Below, one piece after another: positions 1 through 5,828 of a DNA stretch of 5,828 nt. Source of the stretch: Cryomorphaceae bacterium. GTDB taxonomy: Bacteria; Bacteroidota; Bacteroidia; Flavobacteriales; Schleiferiaceae. The notes beneath the pieces are model-generated. The model saw nothing but the letters and a program-made list of their open reading frames with translations. It searched no databases and was not told the DNA's origin. The translations under genes were made by a program, and so were the position numbers. Each line of letters begins with the position of its first letter. The first letter of the stretch is position 1. The stretch lies in assembly GCA_949547975.1 (NCBI GenBank), contig CATITW010000375.1, positions 1-5,828 of the forward strand. The letters are read 5' to 3'.

Positions 1-25
1 CAACTTAAAAAATAACCATTAGTCC

Positions 26-1279
26 GTGTCATTACTGGTACTCATAGCGATCGCCGTACTTTCTTCAGCTTTGTTTTCAGGCTTGGAGATGGCGTATCTC
101 AGCATCAACAAACTCCACGTAGAGCTCGAACGTCAGAAAGGCGGTATGGGCTACAAGGTGATGGGCTACCTGATGGATCGACCGGCAGCATTTATTGCAG
201 CGATCCTCGTGGGAAACAATGTCGCCTTAGTCTTGTACGGGAATTACATGCACAAGATTTTGATGCCTGTATTCGAGGGCTGGTCAGCGCTGGAATACCT
301 TGTGCTTTTGGTCGAAACGAGTATTTCCACAGTCATCATTTTGGTATTCGCGGAATTTTTACCCAAAACGCTGTTTCGTCAAAACGCAGAGGGCATCATG
401 CGCTGGTTGAGTGTTCCTGCCTTTTTACTGTTTTGGATTCTTCGTTTACCCAGCGCTTTGATGCTGGGTCTGAGCCAATTTTTCTTGCGCTACGTCTTTC
501 GACTTGAGCTCGAGGAAGAACGTACGGTGCTCGGAAGGGTAGAGCTTGATCATTACGTGCGAGAGCGCGTCTCCAACACTTCTGAAGGTGCAGAGGATGT
601 AGATCCAGAGCTCGAAATTTTCAAGAACGCACTCGAATTTCCGGAAACTAAAGCGCGCGAATTCATGATCCCCCGAACGGAGATTGAGGCGGTCGAAGTC
701 AGTGAGGCGCCAGAACGTGTTCGTGAGCTCTTTATTGAAAACGGCTTTTCCAAGCTGCTCGTCTATGAAGAAAACATCGATAAGATTATCGGGTATGTAC
801 ATGCTTTCGAGCTGTTTAAAAAGCCGGATAACCTGCAGCGCGTGTTGCGCCCAGTAAGCTTTATCCCCGAAAGCATGCGTGCAGATGAAATATTGAACCT
901 CTTCACCAAAGAAAAGCGCAATATCGCTGTGGTGCTGGACGAGCATGGCGGTACCAGCGGAATGATTACCCTAGAGGACGTGATCGAAGAGATTTTCGGC
1001 GAAATAGAGGATGAGCACGATGCTGAGGCCTTGCTTGAACGTAAAATCAAGGAGGGAGAATGGTTGTTTTCGGCCCGATTAGAAGTCAGTGACGTGAATG
1101 AAAAATGGGGCCTGGATTTACCCGAGAGCGACAATTACAACACCTTGGGCGGCTATATTTTAGACCTGTATCAGAGCCTTCCGGAGAAGGGAACGGTGGT
1201 GCGCAGCGCGGAATATTTGTTCGTGGTTCAGAAAACAAAGTCAAATAGGCTCGAAGAGGTGCTCGTAAAGGCCAATTAA
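26..1279 (+). CDS. CNNM/CBS/CorC_HlyC-domain membrane protein (hemolysin-family, putative cation transporter)
   Basis: The 417-residue inner-membrane protein has the three-part layout of the HlyC/CorC family. An N-terminal CNNM (DUF21) membrane domain spans about residues 1-165, with hydrophobic segments near 2-22, 53-75, 88-112 and 127-150 and the family signature EFLPKT at 110-115. A CBS pair covers about 210-335, opening with MIPRTEIE at 214 and closing with MITLEDVIEEIFGE from 313. A CorC_HlyC domain covers about 343-415. Family members are linked to Mg2+/Co2+ export or resistance; the name 'hemolysin' is historical, and the substrate here is inferred only. The GTG start is preferred because an in-frame TAG lies at 20-22 and the next ATG (residue 22) would remove the first membrane helix. 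No Shine-Dalgarno sequence is visible, only A-rich sequence, as is usual in Bacteroidota. The paralogue GldE has a similar architecture, but its usual neighbours (ssb, gldD) are absent and a PpiD-like gene follows instead, so I do not call it gldE. The gene looks intact. Confidence 0.93.
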   Translation: MSLLVLIAIAVLSSALFSGLEMAYLSINKLHVELERQKGGMGYKVMGYLMDRPAAFIAAILVGNNVALVLYGNYMHKILMPVFEGWSALEYLVLLVETSISTVIILVFAEFLPKTLFRQNAEGIMRWLSVPAFLLFWILRLPSALMLGLSQFFLRYVFRLELEEERTVLGRVELDHYVRERVSNTSEGAEDVDPELEIFKNALEFPETKAREFMIPRTEIEAVEVSEAPERVRELFIENGFSKLLVYEENIDKIIGYVHAFELFKKPDNLQRVLRPVSFIPESMRADEILNLFTKEKRNIAVVLDEHGGTSGMITLEDVIEEIFGEIEDEHDAEALLERKIKEGEWLFSARLEVSDVNEKWGLDLPESDNYNTLGGYILDLYQSLPEKGTVVRSAEYLFVVQKTKSNRLEEVLVKAN

Positions 1280-1328
1280 TTGGTCCAAAATCTTATATTC
1301 GCAAACTCATTACTTTAATTGCAGTAAC

Positions 1329-3449
1329 ATGGCAACAATCGAACGCATTAGACAGCGCTCAGGACTTTTGATCGTCGTAGTATTTGTAGCACTATTGGCT
1401 TTCTTGTTAGGAGATTTATTCCGCTCAGGTGGATCTAAGTTTTTTGGTGATCCCAACGTGATCGGAACCGTTAACGGAAGAGATGTGACCCGTCTTGAAC
1501 TCAGCCAGGGAATGGAAGAGCTCAGAACAGGTAACCCTCAGCAGTACGGCAACGCGAGCAGCTTACAGCTCTCCAACTTTGTTTGGAACACGATCGTAAC
1601 AGACGAGGTTTTGTCCGCGGAGCTCAAAGCTTCTGACATGAACGTTAGCGAGCAAGAAATTTACTTTGACATCATCAACAACCCGAACATTCGTCAGAAT
1701 TTCACGGGAGCGAATGGACAGTTCGATGACAACATGTTCAAAAGCTACATCGCTCAGATTCGTGAAAACAGAGACGTTACCGAGCAGAGTGCAGAGATGT
1801 GGTCACAATGGATCGCCTTTGAAAAAGCGGTGAGCGGACAGAGCAAGAACTTTAAATTTACAAATGCGATAGAGAAGGGCGTCTTCATGCCTTCAGCACT
1901 TGTTGAAGTAGAGTTGAACCGTTCGAACGCGCAACACCCTGCACAATACGTATATGTGCCTTACATCGACATCAATGAAGATGAGATCGAAGTGAGCGAA
2001 AGTGATGTGAAAGCATACTACAACAAAAACAAGGATGCATTCGAGCAAGAAGCAGCCCGGAACATCGAGTTCATAAATTTCCCATTGCAGCCGTCTGAAG
2101 CGGACCGCGAGGCGGTGCGTGCAGAATTGGCCACACTAGCTTTAGAGTGGTTTAGTGTTCAGGACGATTCAGTGTTTGTTAACCTGCACAGTGATGTTCG
2201 CTTTGTATCTCAATACTTCACTGAGGTGGAGCTTGTAGGTACAGGTTTGGATACACTTGTTGCTGGCCAAGATGTCGGTTATCAGAAAGGTCCTTTAGAC
2301 CTCGGAAATGCATTCTCGGTGGTAAAACTCGTCGACAAGAAAGTACTAGCGGACAGTGTTCAGGCACGTCATATTTTGATTCCATTCGCTGGTGCTACCC
2401 GTGTAGACCCATCGGTGACGCGCTCTCCACAGGAGGCGAAAGATTTAGCGGATAGCCTGCTTACGGTCCTCAAAGCGGACCCAAGCGCGTTCGATGCACT
2501 CTCGCAAGAATTCTCAGGTGATGTAGTAGCGAAAGAAAAAGGCGGTGACCTCGGTTACTTTAAGCGCGGCATGATGGCGCGTCCATTCGAAAACTTCAGC
2601 TTCTTCGGTTCGAAAGGCGATCTCGGTGTGGTACCTACGCAGTTTGGTTTCCACGTGATCGAAATTACCGATCAACAGGGCGCAAATGATGCGTACAAAG
2701 TAGGGCAGATCGTACGTGAGATTCTTCCTTCTGATGAAACTATTCAAGGGTTGTACGGCCAAGCATCTTCGTATGCGGCAGCGGCACAGAGTGCTGATGA
2801 CTACCGTGCACTTGCAAGCGAGCAAGGTCTTTTCTTGCGTCCTGCACGTAACCTAGGCCGTTTAGACGAGACTGTTCCAGGTTTGGGTGTTTCTCGCCGC
2901 GTAGTTCGCTGGGCTTGGGACGAGGAGCGCGAAGAAGGCAACATCGGTTTGTTAGAGAACGATGGCAAAGGATACGTTGTAGTTGTTTTAACTGACGTTC
3001 TTGAAGAAGGAACGACACCTTTTGAACTGGTTCGTTCACAGTGTGAGCAAGCGGCTAAGAAAGCTGCGAAGCAAGATCAAGTGAAAGACCTCGTAGCTTC
3101 GGCTCTTTCCGGAGCAGGAAGCATCGCTGAGGTTGCTACAGCACTAGGTAAAGAAGTTCGTACGCTCAACTTCCGTGTCAACAATCAAAACATCGCTGGT
3201 GTAGGTAATGAGCCAGAAGTAGTAGGTGTAGTATGTGGCTTGGAAGCAGGTGAGCTTAGTGATGTGATCTTGGGTGAGAGTGGTGCTTTTGTTGCCGTAA
3301 CACAGGCGGTTCAACCAGCAACTCCTGTAGATTACAAGAACCAAGCACAATCTACACAACGCAGTTTGAGAAATTTGGTTAGTGTTCAAGCGTACAAAGC
3401 GCTCGAGGACAAATCAAGCGTTGAAGACAAACGATACATGATGTTCTAA
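1329..3449 (+). CDS. Membrane-anchored peptidyl-prolyl isomerase, PpiD/SurA-like (parvulin domain)
   Basis: This 706-residue protein is a periplasmic folding factor tethered to the inner membrane. A short basic N-terminus (residues 1-11) is followed by one hydrophobic anchor at about 12-31, with no cleavage or lipobox motif, as in PpiD. Residues about 32-210 form a SurA_N/PpiD-type chaperone region. A recognisable parvulin (rotamase) domain runs from about 345 to 450: ARHILI with H348, an acidic residue D398 at the usual Cys/Asp position, GGDLGYF at 405-411, and FGFHVIEI with H442. These are the residues expected of an active parvulin, so cis-trans prolyl isomerase activity is plausible. Regions before (about 235-343) and after it (about 456-680) look like diverged copies of the same fold. 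The family is thought to help outer-membrane and secreted proteins fold after Sec export. The gene starts 49 bp after the CNNM/CBS gene on the same strand, probably co-transcribed, and ends just before a strong terminator. E. coli PpiD is about 620 residues, so this one is longer. The symbol ppiD would be reasonable, but orthology is not proven. Confidence 0.92.
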   Translation: MATIERIRQRSGLLIVVVFVALLAFLLGDLFRSGGSKFFGDPNVIGTVNGRDVTRLELSQGMEELRTGNPQQYGNASSLQLSNFVWNTIVTDEVLSAELKASDMNVSEQEIYFDIINNPNIRQNFTGANGQFDDNMFKSYIAQIRENRDVTEQSAEMWSQWIAFEKAVSGQSKNFKFTNAIEKGVFMPSALVEVELNRSNAQHPAQYVYVPYIDINEDEIEVSESDVKAYYNKNKDAFEQEAARNIEFINFPLQPSEADREAVRAELATLALEWFSVQDDSVFVNLHSDVRFVSQYFTEVELVGTGLDTLVAGQDVGYQKGPLDLGNAFSVVKLVDKKVLADSVQARHILIPFAGATRVDPSVTRSPQEAKDLADSLLTVLKADPSAFDALSQEFSGDVVAKEKGGDLGYFKRGMMARPFENFSFFGSKGDLGVVPTQFGFHVIEITDQQGANDAYKVGQIVREILPSDETIQGLYGQASSYAAAAQSADDYRALASEQGLFLRPARNLGRLDETVPGLGVSRRVVRWAWDEEREEGNIGLLENDGKGYVVVVLTDVLEEGTTPFELVRSQCEQAAKKAAKQDQVKDLVASALSGAGSIAEVATALGKEVRTLNFRVNNQNIAGVGNEPEVVGVVCGLEAGELSDVILGESGAFVAVTQAVQPATPVDYKNQAQSTQRSLRNLVSVQAYKALEDKSSVEDKRYMMF

Positions 3450-3481
3450 TCCCTACTGGGACTAGGAATAAACTTTATACT

Positions 3482-3517
3482 AAAAGCCCCCTTGCGCAAT
3501 GCGCAAGGGGGCTTTTT
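3482..3517. terminator. Strong bidirectional intrinsic terminator between convergent genes
   Basis: Two perfectly complementary 17-base arms (3482-3498 and 3500-3516) flank a single central A. The core reads GCCCCCTTGCGCA on the left and TGCGCAAGGGGGC on the right. In RNA this folds as a 16-bp stem with a 3-nt loop, very G+C rich at its base. A five-T run (3513-3517) follows on the + strand, and the four As at 3482-3485 supply a T-run on the - strand. It lies 32 bp after the stop of the peptidyl-prolyl isomerase gene and 79 bp beyond the rodA stop, so it can end transcripts from both sides. No competing hairpin of similar strength is visible in the 146-bp gap. Confidence 0.93.
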
Positions 3518-3595
3518 ATATGCAGTGAATCAGCGTGGATCACGGCCAGAGTTCGGGTACTACTTTACAGGAACTGGCTGTGGCTTGAGGGGGGG

Positions 3596-4861
3596 TTAGA
3601 GTCTGTTCCAGCGCTCTGCATCGAGCTTCACAAAGATGAAAAGGAGCAGGGTGAAGCCCCATAGTGAGGAGCCACCGTAGCTGAAAAAGGGCAGTGGTAT
3701 GCCGATCGTAGGGACTAGACCGATGGTCATGCCGATGTTGATCAGCCAGTGCGTGAAGATGATGCTAGCTACACCGTAGCCGTATACCCGGGAAAAGGTG
3801 TCTTTTTGACGCTCGGCAAGCCAGAATAGGCGACCGATAAGTAGTGCGAAGGCGATCATGAGCAGCGTGGTGCCTAAAAAGCCCCACTCTTCGCCGATGG
3901 TGCAGAAGATGTAGTCGGTACTCTGTTCAGGGACGAAGTTCAGTTTGGTTTGTGTACCGTTCAAATAGCCTTTACCGGTCCAACCTCCGGAACCGATCGC
4001 GATGAGAGACTGTAGGGTGTTGTAGCCTGCGCCAGAAGGGTCGTCTTCCAACCCTAGAAGTACCTTAATACGTATCTGCTGGTGGGGTGCTAGGATATTA
4101 TCCATGACACGACCTACGGCAAATACGATGGCAGAAGAGGTGAGCAGGGCGGCGGAATTGGCCAAAATGAATTTTGTTTTCTTCGGAAGCAAAAGGAACG
4201 CGAGTAGTGCGAGAGCACCGAGGATGAGGAGTGCAGTTTTGAGTTCTAAAATGAGACCAGCGATTGCAAGGATGACCATGATCAGCGCCGTTCCGATGTA
4301 GTATCCGGGCATGCCTTCCCGGTAAAGCACTAATATGAGACTCAAATACACCAGTGTGGAGCCGAGATCCGGCTGGATGCCGACGAGTAAACCGGGCGTG
4401 AAGATGATCGCTAGGCCGATGATGCGGTCCCGCCATTTTTTGAAACTCTTTCTAGGCAATGAAGCGTAATAGGCCAGCATAAGCGTGGTGGCAAATTTTC
4501 CTATTTCTGAAGGTTGTAGACTGAAGCCACCTAGCCCGAACCAGCTTCGTGCACCACCAATTTTTTTACCAATAAACAACACGAGCACCAGCAATACCAC
4601 GCTCAGCGCGTACCAAAGGGGTGCGAAATTTGTCCAGAGTTTGAAATTGGACAGAAAAACTGCGGCGATGATCAGTACACTACCTGCGATCCAAAGACCT
4701 TGCTTTCCGTTCTCTTGGGTGAGGTCGAACAAACTGCTCGAGTTTTCATCGAACACCGCTGCGTAAATGCTCAGCCAGCCCCACAATACGAGGAAGGCAT
4801 AGAGGCCTACGATCAACCAGTCGACTTTGAGTTTGTTTCTATGTATTCTACCGTACGCCAT
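3596..4861 (-). CDS. rodA: Rod shape-determining protein RodA (SEDS peptidoglycan glycosyltransferase)
   Basis: RodA polymerises lipid II into glycan strands in the inner membrane for cell elongation, paired with PBP2. The 421-residue product is strongly hydrophobic, with about 12 predicted helices. SEDS landmarks appear in order: GARSWFGLG followed by QPSE (116-119), QPDLGST (D165), DDPSGAGYN in the large periplasmic loop, PEQSTDYIF with D316 matching the catalytic Asp of the family, and GIPLPFFSYGGSS near 387-399. An ATG 45 bp upstream (4906) would add 15 residues inside the 3' end of mrdA. I prefer the ATG at 4861 because it follows the mrdA stop by one base and gives a short basic N-terminus (MAYGRIHRNK) before the first helix at about 15-36. 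The TAA-G-ATG junction suggests translational coupling to mrdA. Against the roughly 370 residues of E. coli RodA, the extra length is mostly an apparent helical pair at about 187-228. The related division protein FtsW is less likely, given the mrdA neighbour. Confidence 0.95.
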   Translation of the reverse strand: MAYGRIHRNKLKVDWLIVGLYAFLVLWGWLSIYAAVFDENSSSLFDLTQENGKQGLWIAGSVLIIAAVFLSNFKLWTNFAPLWYALSVVLLVLVLFIGKKIGGARSWFGLGGFSLQPSEIGKFATTLMLAYYASLPRKSFKKWRDRIIGLAIIFTPGLLVGIQPDLGSTLVYLSLILVLYREGMPGYYIGTALIMVILAIAGLILELKTALLILGALALLAFLLLPKKTKFILANSAALLTSSAIVFAVGRVMDNILAPHQQIRIKVLLGLEDDPSGAGYNTLQSLIAIGSGGWTGKGYLNGTQTKLNFVPEQSTDYIFCTIGEEWGFLGTTLLMIAFALLIGRLFWLAERQKDTFSRVYGYGVASIIFTHWLINIGMTIGLVPTIGIPLPFFSYGGSSLWGFTLLLFIFVKLDAERWNRL

Positions 4862-4862
4862 C

Positions 4863-5828
4863 TTAGAAATTTGCCTGATATGTGCTGTCCTCACCGTAAA
4901 TAGCAAGGTGTTGCATGCGGTACTCCTCGTGCAAGTCGCCTTGGATCATTCGTTCTTCCATCTTCGGACGTGTGATGGTATCGGTCAGGTAATATTCCGT
5001 CATTAAGCTCGCGATAGGAGCTGCCCAGCGCGATCCCCAATACCCGTTTTCAATCACCACTGCAATTGCGATTTTTGGGTCGTCTTTTGGGGCGAAGCTT
5101 ACAAAAATACTGTGGTCTTGCCCGTGTGGATTTTCTGCTGTCCCGGTTTTTCCGCATTGGCTGATGTGCTCTAGGCGCGCACCGCGTGCCGTTCCGGATT
5201 CGAACACTTCGTGCATTCCGTCCACTACAACGCCAAAGTGTCGCGGGTCGATCGTGGTGTGCTTGGGCGTAGTGAAGTTGGAGTCGATGGGCAGGCCTTT
5301 GATCTCTTTGACAACGTGTGGCGTGAAGTAGAAGCCTCTATTTGCGATGGCCGCGGTCATATTTGCGAGTTGGATCGGTGTAGCTACGAGCTCTCCTTGG
5401 CCGATGCCGTTGGATACTGAAGTGGCGCCTTTCCACCCAGAATATCCTAGGAACCGGTCGTAGTACGCAGCGTCAGGGATGTTCCCTTTTCGGCCTGTAG
5501 GCAAGTCATTGCCTAAGAATTTTCCAAGTCCAAAGCTTTTAACGTGATTGCTCCAGCGGTCGAGTCCTTCGTGAGAGTTCCCCGATTTATCGACCGTTTT
5601 TTGATAGACCGTACAGAAGTAGTTGTTGCAACTTTCCGAGATGGCCGTTTTCAGACGCATCGGACCGCCTTTACAGTGACAAGCCACGTGGAGAGCGCCG
5701 AAGTGAAATCCGTGACGGCAGGTCATGACGGTGTTTGGGGTGATGATACCTTCTTGAAGTCCGATCAAGGCATTGACCAGTTTGAATGGCGATCCGGGAG
5801 GATATTCAGCAAGGATGCCGCGGTCGAA
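4863..5828 (-). CDS. mrdA: Penicillin-binding protein 2 (peptidoglycan D,D-transpeptidase), 5' end truncated by window edge
   Basis: This is the C-terminal transpeptidase part of PBP2, which cross-links peptidoglycan made by RodA during elongation. The reading frame stays open to the right edge (321 codons visible), so the start, membrane anchor and dimerisation domain lie outside the window. A TTG at 5768 is internal, not a start. All three penicillin-binding motifs are present. SxxK is SPFK within YPPGSPFK, with the catalytic Ser codon at 5792-5790. SxN is SCN at 5633-5625. KTGT is at 5150-5139. Between the first two lies a Cys/His-rich stretch, TCRHGFH...ACHC (5720 to 5673), in a place where some PBP2 proteins bind zinc. 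The phrase SPFK...NALIGLQEG is characteristic of Bacteroidota PBP2. The gene ends one base before rodA, consistent with an mre-mrdA-rodA operon; mreC/mreD are expected upstream, to the right. Division PBP3 (FtsI) is the alternative, but the rodA linkage and motif context favour PBP2. Confidence 0.95.
   Translation of the reverse strand, partial: FDRGILAEYPPGSPFKLVNALIGLQEGIITPNTVMTCRHGFHFGALHVACHCKGGPMRLKTAISESCNNYFCTVYQKTVDKSGNSHEGLDRWSNHVKSFGLGKFLGNDLPTGRKGNIPDAAYYDRFLGYSGWKGATSVSNGIGQGELVATPIQLANMTAAIANRGFYFTPHVVKEIKGLPIDSNFTTPKHTTIDPRHFGVVVDGMHEVFESGTARGARLEHISQCGKTGTAENPHGQDHSIFVSFAPKDDPKIAIAVVIENGYWGSRWAAPIASLMTEYYLTDTITRPKMEERMIQGDLHEEYRMQHLAIYGEDSTYQANF

Noticed and set aside
1..22. 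Possible tail of an upstream gene, ending either at the TAA at 13-15 or at the TAG at 20-22
   Set aside because: Only four to six codons are visible in two competing frames, too little to identify or place a gene. lptC is expected from flavobacterial gene order, but the sequence here cannot show it.
446..1134. Long open frames on the - strand opposite the CNNM/CBS gene
   Set aside because: The translations are low-complexity or resemble no family, and they lie fully opposite a well-supported gene; they are by-products of its codon pattern.
1280..1328. Promoter for the peptidyl-prolyl isomerase gene, with TATATTCG (1294-1301) resembling the Bacteroidota -7 element TAnnTTTG
   Set aside because: The -7 match has a mismatch, and the nearest TTG (1280-1282) is only 11 bases away, too close for the -33 element. 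An A/T-rich gap would give such matches by chance.
2514..3389. Antisense open frames opposite the peptidyl-prolyl isomerase gene
   Set aside because: They have no recognisable domains, are rich in residues typical of antisense translation, and overlap a gene with clear catalytic motifs.
3450..3481. Weak hairpin (CCTA...TAGG) between the isomerase stop and the main terminator
   Set aside because: The stem is only four to five base pairs; it is negligible beside the adjacent 16-bp hairpin.
3589..3595. Seven-base G run directly after the rodA stop (C run on the coding strand), considered as a slippage or phase-variation site
   Set aside because: It lies just outside the coding sequence, so a change in its length would not alter the RodA protein, and no promoter spacing depends on it.
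4098..4436. Second - strand frame inside rodA giving a His/Arg-rich 112-residue product
   Set aside because: It is a frame-shifted reading of the hydrophobic rodA sequence and carries no independent signal.
5766..5768. TTG as the start codon of the PBP2 gene
   Set aside because: The frame continues upstream to the window edge and encodes the essential SPFK active-site motif there, so the gene is truncated by the window and does not start at this TTG.

Overview
This is a chromosomal housekeeping segment from a member of the Bacteroidota, most likely a Flavobacteriales-type organism. The evidence is the gene types and order, the Bacteroidota-style penicillin-binding protein 2 active site (YPPGSPFK followed by ALIGLQEG), a long RodA, A-rich sequence in place of Shine-Dalgarno sites ahead of the genes, and roughly balanced G+C. 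Genus or species cannot be named from this window.

Layout. On the + strand lie a CNNM/CBS/CorC-type membrane protein (26-1279, GTG start) and then a 706-residue membrane-anchored PpiD/SurA-like peptidyl-prolyl isomerase (1329-3449). A very strong, almost perfectly symmetric hairpin (3482-3517) follows and serves as a terminator. On the - strand, converging on that terminator, lie mrdA (PBP2, 5' end cut off by the window edge, 4863-5828) and rodA (3596-4861). They are separated by one base (TAA-G-ATG) and form a tight operon. The only sizeable non-coding gap is about 146 bp between the two convergent units.

How the genes work together. RodA (SEDS glycosyltransferase) and PBP2 (transpeptidase) are the catalytic pair that polymerises and cross-links peptidoglycan during cell elongation. 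Their adjacency fits the usual mreBCD-mrdA-rodA cluster, whose mre genes would lie beyond the right edge. The + strand pair is an envelope-maintenance unit: a membrane protein probably involved in cation transport or homeostasis, and a periplasmic folding factor. In flavobacteria this pair often follows lptC; only a few codons of any upstream gene would be inside this window.

I see no mobile elements, CRISPR, RNA genes, defence systems or signs of recent transfer, and nothing I would call a previously undescribed system. The points most worth a second look are the Cys/His cluster near the PBP2 active site, the apparent parvulin-like repeats in the PpiD homologue, two apparent extra helices in RodA, and the shared terminator.
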